Shown here piece after piece: positions 24,527-36,838 of a stretch of DNA of 64,000 nt. Source of the stretch: Polyporus tsugae (taxonomy: Eukaryota; Basidiomycota; Agaricomycetes; Polyporales; Polyporaceae); the NCBI GenBank assembly GCA_024305745.1, contig JAHRBS010000012.1, positions 1,927,001 through 1,991,000 of the forward strand. Direction: 5' to 3'. Made by a program: the position numbers and the translations under genes. Below the pieces are notes generated by a model that worked only from the letters and a program-made list of their open reading frames with translations, was not told the DNA's origin and did no database searches. The number at the start of each line of letters is the position of its first letter. The first letter of the stretch is position 1.

Positions 24527-26182
24527 GGCTCGGGACCAAGGACGAGGTGTGCGGTCGCAATCGTCAATGCCTGTCTGTTCGCACCGGGATCGCACTATCG
24601 GCTGTCGGGGCGAGGTGTCGCTTGAGGGGGACGTCAGCAGACCAAAGGCTTCCCGTGCTAACGAGGATTCTCGAACTTGGTCGTGTGCTCTGTGATAAGT
24701 AAGTCAGGGCCACGAGATACTGTGTCCGTCTATCCACCATTCACGCGCTTTCTGCATGGCCCAGCTCACGAACAGTGCGAGGAGTTGAAGCATGGGCTGC
24801 CGTGGTTGGAGCGAGGTCGGAGTCGGCTCCCCGTCCGAACCTTCGAGCTGTGCTTCCAACCTTCCCACGCTGTATGCAGGTGAGTATGGGCCCGTATGGA
24901 CGCGGACCATGTTCAGTAACGAATTTCAGCTGGATGCAGCGAAGAGGAGGTGTCTGAAACGGGTCATGTAGATAGGAAATCAAGAAAGGGATTGATTTCT
25001 GAGGAGTCTTTCAAGGACCCTTGGCAACGTTCGCTGAGTGAAGCTCTCTTTTCTGACGGTGCATCGCCGCGACGTCCAGATCCCAGGCGAGACGCACACA
25101 TCCCAACCCCGGGCTCAGAGCATGATTGGGTTGGGCGACAGAATCAGTCGATCGTCCAACCCAAGCTGAGATAGTTGGATGGCCAAGTAAAGCCCTGGCG
25201 CGAACAGTGAACTCATGATGCATGATATCCACCACTCGTACCATCGGCAAGGTTTCTAATTCCCATCTTCGGGCACAACTAATCCCGCCAGCGGCCAACA
25301 CAACGGAGCCTACTGCACTGTCGATCCTTGAACGTTTGTCTCCTCTCCCCAACGACACGTCTCCTATCGCCGCCGCGGGCGGATCGCCTCCAGGGCATAG
25401 CTGGGTTTGGACCACACCAAGCGCTGCCGCCGACGAGTTCTGACACGGTTCCCGAAATTGGGCATGATGCCATGCCGCCTTGCTCCCGCACAGGATATTG
25501 CAGGAGTCCATGTTCTCGGAGTCGGATCTTTGGATGACACTCTGTGGTGCGACTTGGACTCAGACCCGGCCCACGCCAAAGCGTCGAGGTCGGGATAAAA
25601 ATCGCCGATTGCCTCCGAAACTGGCGGTGGTCGAATGGCGAGCTAAAAATACAGACAAGGGCAGCCTGCTTGGAATTATCAGGAGTTTCATCGTCAAGGA
25701 TGGGGGTGCGCCCTTACCACGGTTGTTGCCCGCCGCAGTCTTGCGAAGGGCCTCGGAGTTGAGGTATCGTTGACATCGAGACTCGGGTCAGTCCCCGAGC
25801 ATACAGCACTTCTCACCTGTGATTTAGAAGCGCTGCACTGGCTAGCGTTACCGGGAATAGCCCAGTGGGATGTTATCGCCAGCGTGGGATTTTCGAATTT
25901 AGGAGATGGCACGCCATCGAGTCTATCATGAGACGAGAACATATTATCGGTACTGGTATGCAGCTGTAGTAAGTCCATGCAAAAACGAAAGTCAACCGAA
26001 GGGAATAAAACATGTGCGACCAAACTGCAGACGTAGCGTCATGATGTCCAAGGTAGTCCGTGCATTGTCATCCGTGAGAGCCCACACACCAAAATCACAC
26101 CGTACCCACACCGAGCCTCCGCCCGAGCCCAGCCCTCCATCCCTGGATCGCGGGGCCGGGGTGACGGTGGCGACGGACCCTT
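24527..26182. other. Intergenic: amidase promoter and DUF7137 3' flank
   Basis: No gene is supported. A 73-codon rightward ATG frame at 25222-25443 and a 166-codon leftward frame at 25011-25511 overlap each other, so at most one could be real, and neither shows a domain. The left end carries the amidase promoter. Nothing repeat-like is seen. Confidence 0.4.
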
Positions 26183-26825
26183 CTATCGCAGAGCTTGTCT
26201 AATGAGCGAGTAGCCGGAGAGGAACATCACGACCACCGTCACTGTCAGGCTGACGAATGCGGGATGTGTGGTAAAGTCGGACCATGCGCTGCTGCAGGTC
26301 GAACATACCCAGCCTGGACGGACAAGCATGGCTGAGCCATCAAAGAAACACAAACACAAAGAGGTCGGACGTACTCTCTAGGGGAGTGTATGCTTCTGGG
26401 GTGTATAGCGCGAATTTGAGCGCAGAGTTCTCCTGCAAAAACCCAGGCTCCCTGGCCGCGCCGGGCCCCCGATCGTCCCAAATGTGCAACACGTACGACC
26501 CCGGGGCGAGGGGGAGGTTCGAGTGCGCTTGCTGGTACGACCACAGGTCCCACGTTACGGACGTCGCTGTGCCGTCGATGACGCCGTTGGTGGGCCCGAC
26601 GGGGTAGGTGTTGCCGTTGTCACCGATAGCAGAGACGGTAAGGGACGTCGGTGTGGCGAGGACGTCGGTGAAGTTCCATGCGAAGGTTATGGTGTTAGAA
26701 GGGGCGATCTTGAAGAAGGAGGTGGCTGTCTGGGGGGGTTGTGTGATCGTGATGCCGCCGGCGGGCGCAGACACGGGGATGGCGCTGGACGAGGAGGAGG
26801 CAGAGTTACCCGGGTTCTGAGACAT
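26183..26825 (-). CDS. DUF7137-like membrane-anchored protein
   Basis: Two exons join at LESW (CCCCTAGAGA/GTACGT to CAG/GCTGGG). From the ATG at 26825 the protein begins MSQNPGNSASSSSSAIPVSA, a Ser-rich linker. A compact domain follows with ITITQPPQTATSFFKIAPSN, FAWNFTDVLATPTSLTVSAI and DDRGPGAAREPGFLQ. The end is WVCSTCSSAWSDFTTHPAF followed by one hydrophobic helix (SLTVTVVVMFLSGYSLIRQ) and a short tail. This matches a fungal family annotated DUF7137, whose members usually have a signal peptide, an extracellular domain and a C-terminal membrane helix. No signal peptide is visible in the frame upstream of this ATG, so an upstream exon may be missing from the model. The function of the family is unknown. 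Confidence 0.75.
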
Positions 26826-27834
26826 GGCTAGGTTGTCGGAGGGCGCGACAAAGGAGCGAAGAGCGGAAGGAAGGAAGGAAGGGCTGTAGTCGTCGTTGTC
26901 GTGGACGGCAACAGGAGCATCCGAGAACGATGCAAGGAGCGGGCATGTCACACGGCCATCACAGTAACACTGTCACCATCTGGGCCCCGGGTCACGCGTC
27001 GTGTCGCAGTGTGGACCCTCCTCCTCCATCACACTGCGGCTCACTGTGCGCGCCGCCTGGTTGTCGGGCGGGGTTGGCGAAACGATGAACTCGAGAATCA
27101 GCCGCGTTTGCTGTTTCCAAGGAGCGCCATCCGACCTTGACTCCTGTTATTATCCGCAAACGACCTAGTTTCTGGTGACAAGACGAGATCAAGACTGTCA
27201 GAGGAGGTCAGAGGCTGTGGCGTCAATCTTCACCATATGACGCTTGGTCTGGCCCTGTCGGTAAGTATGCATGTATACTGCATGTATGCATTGTACGTTT
27301 GTGGCCAAATCCCAACCAAATCTTGCCTCGTGCAGGGAGGCGATGCGCCGCTGCGCTCACGGTGGCTCAGAGAGCTGAGAGGTGACAAGGAAAGCGGTTC
27401 CTTGGCGGTTACCGTCCTCACAAAGCCGTTGCCAACTGAATGCTCTCTCAGTTTAACGTCCTGGTTCTTGAAGGCACTCCCGGACAATACATAAACCTGT
27501 GTTGGTGAGTTCCCTGAGCCTCGGTGGCATTTGCTTCCTGAGAACGCTTCCCAGCTCGTGCACATCTCGATGGCTGATCGCATGTGGTGATTTCGTCCAA
27601 CGTCAGACGGCCGGTTGCATTGCGTTCATCAAACGTCCGGACGACGGCGGCTGGAGCGTCCTTGACAGGGATGATGATCGTTCTCGCTAATCGTGGCTCC
27701 ACCTTTGCCTCAATTGGGGCTCATATACTCAAACGCCTCGGCGCATCCAGTCTTCACCCTCCTCCAGACCCTCTCCCATCTTATACCCCTTCCCCCGGTT
27801 TCCGTTCTTATACCCGTTGTTATTCTCATTCACT
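26826..27834. other. Divergent intergenic region
   Basis: This is shared upstream sequence of the leftward DUF7137-like gene and the rightward disordered-protein gene. An upstream exon with the missing signal peptide of the DUF7137 gene could lie at 26830-27000, but I could not define one. A ggaa tetranucleotide run is at about 26867-26880. Imperfect repeats of gcatgtat are at 27266-27290. Pyrimidine-rich sequence precedes the ATG at 27835. Confidence 0.4.
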
Positions 27835-29256
27835 ATGGCCTCCATGATGGCTCTCGCTCTCCCGGCTCATACGCTCGCAGACCTCATGCCACAGTCGCCG
27901 TCTAGCAACTCCGAGCTCGATCGCCGCATCGTTGTCTCTTCCGACCCTCGCTCTCAACTCCTTGCCCGCCACCGTGAAGCACACCTGTATGGCTACGAAG
28001 GACTATCTTCCCTCTCGTCTCCCCTTTCTCAGGAAGAAAGCGATGATGACATGCCGTTGAGTCCCATTGTTTTCACGAGGAATCAAACATACGAGCAGTT
28101 GCGCCTCTCGTACGTTGAACCCAAGCAGGCTCGCGCCGCCTCCACTCCAAACAGCCCTACCGGTGCCCCAAACCTCCCGCCCATCTCTCCCATCACCTTC
28201 TCTCAGCCAAATTTTAGCAGCCCCTTCATCAGCTTCGAGCCGCTGCCCGCTTTCCCGTCAGCCGGAACACTCTCGCTCTCCCTTCGCCTGAAGCGCCCGC
28301 TTCCTCCGCTTCCCGGGAATGTCATTGACGATGATGACGACGGAACAGAACACCTACCGCGGCGAGGCCCGACGTTCGCGCACAGCGGGTCATCGCGCCC
28401 TTCACCGTCAAGCAGCGATGACCGCGACAGCGACACACTCTCTATGTTCTCTCCAGCGTCTACCTCGTCCCGGAGTTCCATAGGGAGCTCCAGGGCGGTG
28501 GAGGGATTCCCCGCAGCGGAAACGAAACTCAAAGTCCTCGCTCCCTTGGCGATCCCACCACGCTCTCACAGCTACCCTCTGCCCGCACCCGCCGGTCCTG
28601 CCGGTCCTGTCCCTGTCCCTGCCGTCGCGAGGCATATTACGAGCCCCTACATATCGGTCACCCCCGCGTCTCCCCTGCCACCCCAGCGGTTCGCCTTTGA
28701 CGATCTCCCGAGCCAGCGTTCCATCTCCTCGACGTCTCTCGTCCTCGCATCCCCCCACGCCAGCCCCGCAGAGACCCGTGCACTACCATCGCGAAGGGTC
28801 ACACCTGACATCGACATCCCCTCCCGCTCGGCTTCCCCAACACCCTCCCTCGCACCATCCATCTCTTCTACAACATCCGTACGCAAGGGAGGCATGGCGA
28901 CGCTTAGGCGCATTACGTCCAGGGCCCGCCTCTTCGGGCGCCGCACGCTCTCATCGTCGTCCGAGCCATGGGACCTCGTCGACGACGAAGGGACGGTCGT
29001 GGGCCACGGTCAGGGCTCTGGCTCCCAATCGCTAGACGATAGGACGCTGCGGCCGGCGAGCAAGTCGCGCCCGGGCACGCCTTCGACGCTCGGGTCAGGG
29101 TCAGGATCCGGCAACGAGAAGGGGTTCGGGGAGAAGCGCCTGGAGATCGTAGAGGTCATCAGGACGCCGGAGGGCGACGTCTGGGAGCCGAGAGAGATCG
29201 AGGACGTCATCCAGAAGCTGCGCGACCTGAAGCTGCCGTCGAAGCTCAGGACGTGA
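27835..29256 (+). CDS. Ser/Pro-rich disordered hypothetical protein
   Basis: A single open frame of 473 codons starts at ATG 27835 (MASMMALALPAHTLADLMPQ). Most of the protein is Ser, Pro and Ala rich and likely disordered, with an acidic patch (DDDDDGTEHL) and many SP/TP sites. The last ~120 residues look more conserved: a basic stretch GGMATLRRITSRARLFGRR, then a charged helical end (KRLEIVEVIRTPEGDVWEPR and onward to SKLRT). I do not recognise the family. The hydrophobic start (ALALPAHTLA) is too weak for a confident signal peptide. The stop codon TGA lies inside ACGTGAGT, a good 5' splice site, so the real protein may continue into a further exon. Many Ser-Pro sites would suit regulation by proline-directed kinases, which is inference. 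Confidence 0.75.
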   Translation: MASMMALALPAHTLADLMPQSPSSNSELDRRIVVSSDPRSQLLARHREAHLYGYEGLSSLSSPLSQEESDDDMPLSPIVFTRNQTYEQLRLSYVEPKQARAASTPNSPTGAPNLPPISPITFSQPNFSSPFISFEPLPAFPSAGTLSLSLRLKRPLPPLPGNVIDDDDDGTEHLPRRGPTFAHSGSSRPSPSSSDDRDSDTLSMFSPASTSSRSSIGSSRAVEGFPAAETKLKVLAPLAIPPRSHSYPLPAPAGPAGPVPVPAVARHITSPYISVTPASPLPPQRFAFDDLPSQRSISSTSLVLASPHASPAETRALPSRRVTPDIDIPSRSASPTPSLAPSISSTTSVRKGGMATLRRITSRARLFGRRTLSSSSEPWDLVDDEGTVVGHGQGSGSQSLDDRTLRPASKSRPGTPSTLGSGSGSGNEKGFGEKRLEIVEVIRTPEGDVWEPREIEDVIQKLRDLKLPSKLRT

Positions 29257-30663
29257 GTCACCCCCTTCTCCCCGCCCCAATCGGCGAGCTTCAGGCTTGG
29301 ACCCGGGACGAGTGCGCTTCCGTGCTGGGAAGCGTCGGGAAGGCGCGGGCGGCGACGCAGCGGCGGCGGCGGGCGCCGCTGCTGCAGAAAAGATTTGGTT
29401 TGGATTATGGCAGGGCGTCAGGGTGAGTCTGCGACGTCGGCGGAACGGCCTCCCCTTCTCCGCACCCTGCACCCTTGCCCTTGCCCACTCTCCCCCCGAT
29501 TGGACGAAACGATGTGGATGTTGTAGAGAACATGACGGACGACCCTTGCCTTCTAGTGACTGTTGCTGCTATTATCATCCAGGAGTCGTGCTCTCTGCAC
29601 GCCGCCCATTTCCCAGCGCCGCTCATTCCCCTCACTGTCGCTATTATTCTGATCGCCATCCCAGATCGCACCAGCCGCTCTGGTGCATCGTCCGCCCCAT
29701 TTATATACTAACGTATTATGTATACCATAGAGTAAAACTCGCCAAGGGCATACATGCCACGATTACTTGCTTGTATGTTTATAATACGAGGTCTTGACTA
29801 GTGTAGAATTCTCTCCATGTCTCAGACCATCGTTGTAGTTGTTCATTGTTACTGCCATCACCTCGCACGGGCTCGTACTGTGTACATTGCACATTATCAA
29901 CATTATAAGTATTCTCTTAGTCTTTCCCTGGATATGGTATCGATACTAGATCCACTTATTGCTTCACTTCATTGAGTCTCTTTCACAACTTGCATTTACC
30001 TATACTTATCGGATCTTTCATTCACCCATCTTCCCGACGCCGCCAGGACCCGGTGTGATTTCGAAGGCTTTGGTGGCATTGCTGGGCGCGCCCTCCGAAG
30101 ATGCAAGACGAGGATCGTGGGCAGCGTTCCCACTTCCCCCTTCGGCCGCTGGCCTCAGTTGCGCAAATTTGTAAAGTGTTACTTGCTGTGGTACTGACAG
30201 GCGTGTCATAGATTCGCGGTTGCGGCGACACACGGTAACACATTGGCTGTCAAGGTGACTGCGAGCCTGGAGGCACACAATTTGCACACAACTGAACATG
30301 AATGCTGGCCTGGGTCGTCGAAATATATCACCGGTGCTGGGGTAGCAACAACGTTAACAACTTCAGTCTCCTCGTAAGTTCAGAGTTCCAGACAGCCGAT
30401 TCAGTTCTAAACCATCTCCACACAATCTCCACAGGACAACAGGTATCAAGGGAGGGCACCCTAGGTCCACTGCTATGTAACTTATCTTCACCGCCAAGAG
30501 ACAAGTCTCGACTTCGTATTCTATAGTACCCTGGTAGGCAGGCTGTGCTGGGCTTATTTTCACCCACTTCCTTCCTTGTGATCCACTACTCTATTGCACA
30601 CCACTAGTTATCTCCTGCTTATCATCTATCACCGTCGCCTAAGTACGTCCAGACTGCCACAAT
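29257..30663. other. Convergent intergenic region
   Basis: This contains the 3' ends of the rightward disordered-protein gene and the leftward M16 protease. The part after 29700 is AT-rich and has no coding signal. If the donor at 29252 is used, a downstream exon could begin near 29391 (after ctgctgcag) and end near 29520. Nothing else is supported. Confidence 0.4.
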
Positions 30664-33600
30664 TTACAATCGTGGAGACGCCACAGCAGTGTCATCCCTT
30701 GTCTCTGGCCGTCCGCCCGTCTCGTCGCCAATCGCTGCTCGCCCGGAAGGAGAACCAATTTCAAACGCACCCGCATATTCGCCGAACGCCGCAGACACAA
30801 CAGGCGTCGTCGCAGGAGCGCACCCAAGGCGGGCCTTGAACGCGCTCTCCTGCTCGTCCGCGCGCCCGTCCAGCACGCCCAGCACCTCCTGGGTATCCAA
30901 GAACAGCTGCACGGGAGCAGCAGCGGGCGCTGCTTCCGTCGCATCGACGCAAGCGAAGGCCGAAGCTGGGTCGTCCTCCTGCAGCAGCTGCGAGACGAGC
31001 TGGACGGAGAGCTTCCTCCGCGTGCGCGCGCCGGTGGACGGCCGCACGAGCGTGTTGTACGCTTCGACGACCTCGGCGAGGGTGAGTGCGCGGATCGCCT
31101 CCGCGTCCTTCTCGTCTGCCAGGACAGTACGTGTCAGCTCGCGTATACCCATGAACCACGATTGACTTCGAGGGTACGCATGGGAAGCCGCCCGTCGTCA
31201 CCCATCGCCCGTCACCCGTCGCCTGTTGCGGCGAAAAAGCGCGGGCGAGGGCCTCGGCGCGCGAAACGCGGAATGCGGAATGCGGAACGCGGGGACCGAG
31301 GTGGGGTGACAGTGCTGGTGATAAGGATATTGAGTGGAAAGGACTCACGTCGGAGGAAATCGCAGTGGCCCGCGCGGATCCTATCCCAGAACCGCGTCGT
31401 CTCCTCGCCGAGGTTCTTGGCGCGCTCGAGCTTCTTGACCACCAGCCCGTCCTTGTGCATCGCGAACTCCGCGTCCGACAGCCCGGCGAGGCGTGCCGCG
31501 AACGCCTCGAGGAACGCCTCGACGCGCGCCTCGCAGTGCCATGGCGCGCGCGTGCTCTGTATCCGGATTCCGAGCCCGTGCGTGCTGTGGGCCACGGACC
31601 AGGTCGCGACGATTACGACATATCTGGAGGTGGAGGGGGCGTGGCGCGGGTCAGCGTTCGGTACTCGGCAACCAATTGTCCGTTTTGGGGATAGTGGAGG
31701 GGGGCGTGCGAGATCGGATGGACAGAAGAAGGGGCCCGGCTGACGGATGTACGTACCCCAGCTGTTCCTTGGTGCGGAGCTGCGTGAAGCAGGGCTCCCG
31801 GATCAGTTGATGGAGCAGCGCGGCGATGTTGCGAAGCTTGATGTCGGAGGACTCGCCAAACTGGCAGAAGTAGGAAAGGGCGCTATTCACCTCCTTCGCG
31901 TTCGCGAGCCGCTTGCGCGTGGTGATGTTCGAGCCTGGGGTTCGGGGGAAGGGAAGGGGGTTTCGGTTATCTCATATATCAGTTATGTGATAGTGATAAC
32001 AATCGCAAGACGCTGACCTGGAGGAAGAATTAGGGACCGTAGGTGGGGTATTTCGCTTGGGAGAAGGGGGCGCGATTTGAGGCACTCTTCAGTGAGGGAC
32101 AGGAACTCCAAGGAACGCTGTATTCATATGAGAGACTTGGAGAGGACGCAAGAGATAGGTTCCCCGCACCTCTCGAGTAAAGTTTCCTGTCACAAGCATG
32201 TCGATGGATACCTTGGATAGCAGCGCGTCTCGATGGCGTTCGATTTCAGCCTCTGTGATCGCTACGGGGAATCCAAGTCAGTTACGGCAGCAAATCCTCG
32301 ACTCAAGCTGCGCTTACACGACAGCTCCGTCAACTTCATCGCAGGCGTCCAAACCCTCGGCCGGAGATACCATGTGGCAAACGAGTTCGCGAGGTTCGAC
32401 GGTTGCCCGAGGTAGAAATTGTCGTATTCACGCTTGAGCTACGTTTATGAAGAAAGCCTTTAAGATGAACGGCCAACGACGATCTGTGGACGTCCAACCA
32501 ACCTTCTCTTTTAGCACTCGGAGCCTATCGGGCAAGACGACGAGATGGCGGAGTTTGTCGAGCACTATCCGCAGTAGGACGTCGAGCTTGTCGTGGTAAC
32601 CTGCAACGCCGACGCTGATGCCATCGACACTGTTGGATATGGCGTAATGGAGCCCTGCAAGGCTGGCATCGTAGGTAATCTCCGCGAGGGCGTCCTCAAT
32701 GTGATCGACCAACAGCCTTCACCGAAGTGCCTTTCAACGAACAAACGAGGACCAGAAGCTGCAACTTGAACTCACCGCGTTAACAGGGCATGACGAGGAG
32801 TGATGTAGGCAAGTGGACTAGAAGAATCGTGATCAGCGAGATCATGGACGTTGTAGTCTCCCGGGCAAAAATACCGCACCTCTTCACGAATATGTGAACG
32901 TGGGCTTTGGGCATCCAGAACTGATCGTCCTTCTTGTGCCACAATTGGGAAATGTGCGTGCGTTTCACGAGGATCGGGTATTTGGCGGGCTAGGAGATGG
33001 CGAAAGCAACGTCAGATAAAGGCGAGGAGGGTCGTCGACTTCGACGATATGCACCTCAGCGACCTCAACCTTATCGACGGATAGATCGGTTGGGATGAAG
33101 CGGTTCACTAGCGGCAAGGCCAGTTCAGGGTTGCCGTTCGCCTTGCGGAGCTGCGTGGCAAAGGGTCAGGAGATGAACGTACCGATAACTAGGAATTGCA
33201 TGCAGGTTGAATTTCGACTCACCCTCTCTAGCAGGGTCTCATCCGTCTTGAGGATGGCATATTGTGTGCCGTACCACTTCTCAGTCTCCCACTGAACGTC
33301 CTTCCCTACAACCTCCTCACGATGGACCTTCGCCTGCAGGAAGACCCTGGCACGTTCTGGCGTGAAGCCTTCCAGGAGCTGCCTTGCCATCGCGTCATCC
33401 CTGTCGCGGTATAGGCATGGACCGCTGATGAGGCACTCGGGTGGGTAGGGCTCAGAGGCGACGCGGGCGAGCTTGGCGGCGTATGTGTGCGGCTGCTCCT
33501 TCGGCATGAAGCGGAACCTCGTCTCCGCCATGGTGGCGACTTCGTCATAGTGGTAGTCGGGTAGGGGGAACGAGCGGCGGAGGAACGAGATGTACTCGAA

Positions 33601-35333
33601 GACGGTCTCTAGCACGGCGTCATAGTTGACTGCGCTCGGGGTACATCGTGTCAGGCGACGTCCCGGCGTTGGAAGAGGGGGGAAAAGAAAAACTCACGAT
33701 AGCCTTCCAGTGTCAGGCTGCCCCCAACAGTAAACGTTTGGGGGCCGCGGGTGTGACCGGAAGCGGACGCGCTGAGGCCCAGAAGCCATCCTTGTTTCTT
33801 GAGATAAGCGTAGATGCTTCCGTGTCCTTCGTGACCGAAGAAATGTCCAAGGAACGACGACGGCTTGGAGTTTGCATAGGCACGCAAGTCGGGGAGCTCG
33901 AATTCCAGATTGAACGCGTAAAAGTCTTTGACGGTCTCAACGAACACGACGGTCTGGAAGCAGGGAGGTCAGCGCATCAAAGCGGGGGATGAACCCTCGG
34001 ACGAGAGATACGGCGCAGGAGGCACATCGCTGGCGGAAACGCTGGACTTACCCCGTTTTGTTCTGGACCCCAGAAAGGCTCCTTGACCGCGGGGTTGGGC
34101 TCGTATCCACGGTTTTCGATCTTCGAGAATATGGGGACGACGAGCGACGTCAAGGACTCGAGCGGCTCTGGGACACGGTCAGCATGTCAACCATCACGGG
34201 CCGTTCGCAGCTGAGGGAGCGGACAGGGAGCACTCCGCTGGCCACAGACACGAGGTCACGAAGTATGTAGTAAGTAAGCACGGCTGCGACTGACCTTTTC
34301 CGATCACGGCGAGCACCATGCGGCCCCCGCAGTACTGCTGTTCCCACCATTCAACGACGCGACGCCGGGTCTCAAGCAAGATTGTGGCCTCGTCCTCGTC
34401 CGGGATGCCCTTGCGCCCCATATCGGTGAGACTCACATAGTTGCCGGTACCGAAATTACGAATGGGGTGCCCTGGCAAGCCCAGATGTTTCTTGATCTGG
34501 AGGAGGCGCCGACCGTCATTCTGCAGATTGCGCTTGAACTCGGAGTCCACCGCGTTGATCTCGCGGGCGGCGAGGGACTCAGTGAAGAGCGGGGCATGGA
34601 AGAACGCTGCGAGACGGGAGAGGCCGCCCTCCAATTGGGACGGGTTGATTGAGAAGAAATAATGGGTGGACATCGGGCCAGTCACTCCATTTTTGGCACC
34701 GCCGTTGGCGTTGATGAACTGCATGAATGAGGCTGTAGGTCATCTGGAGATGGCGAGGAACTCACAGACGCAAAGTCGCCCTCATCTGGGTATGGTTCAG
34801 AACCCTGAATCGATCCAACATCAGCTTGTTATCGGGCGGATTATTTTTATTTAAAACTTAAAAGGATGCTCGAGCCACCACTCGCTCTCCAACCGCTCGA
34901 GCAAACAGTTTCAAACGAGAGAGAGAGCGATCAACGCAGAAAGAGAATATTCCAAAATAGATTGTGTGTGACACTGTATTCCGAAATCGATTGCATAAGA
35001 ACATACGTAACCTTCATAATCATATGCTCGCAATAGTGTGCCATGCCCTGTGCATCATTCTACATCACAGACGTAATTGTTTAGCTGGCAGTTGTGGACA
35101 GAAGAACGGAAGAAAAGCAAGCTTACTGGATCATACATGTGGCCAATTGCCAGCGCCAAGCAGGCGGCAGCCTTGTCCGCTTCTAGGTCATGTATGACGA
35201 CCGCGCGCAAGCCGTTCTGGAGCTCTAACACGCGGTATTGTCTGTCATCGAGCGACGGCTTCTCAAGATCGCCTGTGAACAATCGGTACGCAGGGACCGC
35301 GCGCGCAGCGGGAATGTGCTTCCAAGAGGACAT
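30664..35333 (-). CDS. Insulin-degrading-enzyme-like M16 metallopeptidase
   Basis: A gene of roughly 15-17 short exons encodes a full M16 peptidase. The first exon (ATG at 35333, MSSWKHIPAARAVPAYRLFT) leads into ALAIGHMYDP, then QGMAHYCEHMIMK. The latter holds the inverted zinc motif HxxEH (HYCEH), so the catalytic domain looks active. It is followed by GSEPYPDEGDFAS and a segment with NGVTGPMSTHYFFS. Later exons give HEGHGSIYAYLKKQGWLLGL, a segment with ALAEITYDASLAGLHYAIS, FYLGQPSNLANSFATWYLRP, IREPCFTQLRTKEQLGYVV and VEAFLEAFAARLAGL, all typical of insulysin/Ste23-type enzymes. These degrade peptides up to about 30-70 residues inside a closed chamber. The C-terminal ~80 residues are Ala/Pro/Glu rich and low-complexity, an unusual tail. 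No clear targeting peptide is seen, so cytosol is likely. Confidence 0.9.
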
Positions 35334-35552
35334 CTGGGAGGGGGATCGGAACTGGAAGCCTAGAAACGAACGATTGTAATTTGAGGGTACCGGAGACAAT
35401 TGCGGGAGTCGAGGGCGAGGGTGGTAGCGGAAGGACGAGAAGGAGAGATTCGGCGGTAGTAGGCTGTAGTAGGCTGGGAGCTGAATGATGGGAGGCGAGG
35501 CTGGGACGATGGAGGACGTCAGCGAGCGGAAATCGATATCCAGGACTCACTG

Positions 35553-35573
35553 GCCTCAGGCCTCAGGCCTCAG
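35553..35573. repeat. Tandem heptamer (GCCTCAG)x3
   Basis: Three perfect head-to-tail copies of a 7-bp unit with GG after the last copy. The complementary unit CTGAGGC occurs twice in tandem at 12027-12040. Both loci lie upstream of genes. Whether they bind a factor is unknown. Confidence 0.6.
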
Positions 35574-36829
35574 GATCCAGGACGCGGGCGAGAGACGACG
35601 AGTGCCGGAGCGCCCGGAGGCAAATGGCCTCGAGGCAGCCCGGTTTCTCCGCATCGCCGGAAAAGGCAGCTTTGTACTCGCCGTCCGGCGCCTGTCTCTG
35701 CTCGTATTTAGGCTTTTCGCGCTCCGCCCTCGACTCGCCTTGACTCCTTCTCCCCAGATTCGTCACCCACCGACCATCGCTCTGCCCCCAACCACATCTG
35801 GCCAAGGGCCCTTGTCTCGATGTGAAGCGGTTGCGGGACGGTGACAACATCAGGCTAATTGTGCGGACCGGGCCTGAGCCAGCGAAGCTCGAGAGCGTGC
35901 ACTCGATCAGTCCTGTTCTCTCACGTCCGGCTTCTGGGGAGCGGTTCCTCTTCTCTCATTTAGCGGAACACCATGGCAGTGTGTCCCGAAGACGTGAGCG
36001 GCCTCCTAGTGGCGAATCCGGCGCAGGCAGCAGACAGCGGGCCTGGAATTTAGGGATCACCGGGAGCAGCGAGAGATGCACGCGTTCGCCACACTCCCAA
36101 ATTTGGAACGTTCAGGCGACTCGCGGGACCCGCGGGACCACCCTCCATTTCAGAGGTCCGTTTCACTTGCACCCTCAAGATGGCCCGGACGGTCTCGACC
36201 GCCATCTCTGAGCTACTCACAGTCGTTCCGCGAGGATCGTCCAGTGGCCACACGTCCCCGTGCTCCCTGCTTCGGACAGCTCAGATGGAAGCAGCCCCGA
36301 CTGATGGTATGACGGTGGGAGCCCGACATTGGTGCACCCCAGGCACGCGGCTCTTGTCGATGTCGGATCGATGCGCTTTTACCACCCTCTCCCGCCGGAA
36401 CGTTGAACAGCGAATGGGAGTCCGCACAGCGGGGCAGCGCGCAATATTTGATGGCCCCAACGGCGCCCTCGATAATCACCCGGGGAACATCAGCGGGCGT
36501 GGAGGGTGGCTAGCAGCCGCTTTGCAAAACGTTCACCCAGGCCACAGGCGTAATTGTTCCGAGCGGTGAGAAGCCAATGGAGACAGCCTATCCCAGCCAG
36601 ATCCCAGCCACAACCACCACAGTCGCGCGCTGTCGCGCCTCTATTTTGCCTTGCCTTGTCCAAAACAGGGCCCTTTGTTCTTCTCCGATTCCGGTCTGGG
36701 CCCAGACCGCCCGCGGACGTGGCTCTGTTGTCATAGTGCACACACGGTGCCACCACTTGCGCGCAATGGCCACTGCCCACGCCCGAATCTCGAGATATGA
36801 ACTGTCGTATGTGGCGGAGGACGTGGGGC

Positions 36830-36838
36830 GTATATATA
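36830..36838 (+). promoter_or_regulatory. TATA box, zinc-finger gene
   Basis: The sequence gtatatata within ggggcgtatatatacccg lies about 310 nt before the ATG of the rightward zinc-finger gene. A 5' UTR with an intron would account for the distance. Confidence 0.45.
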
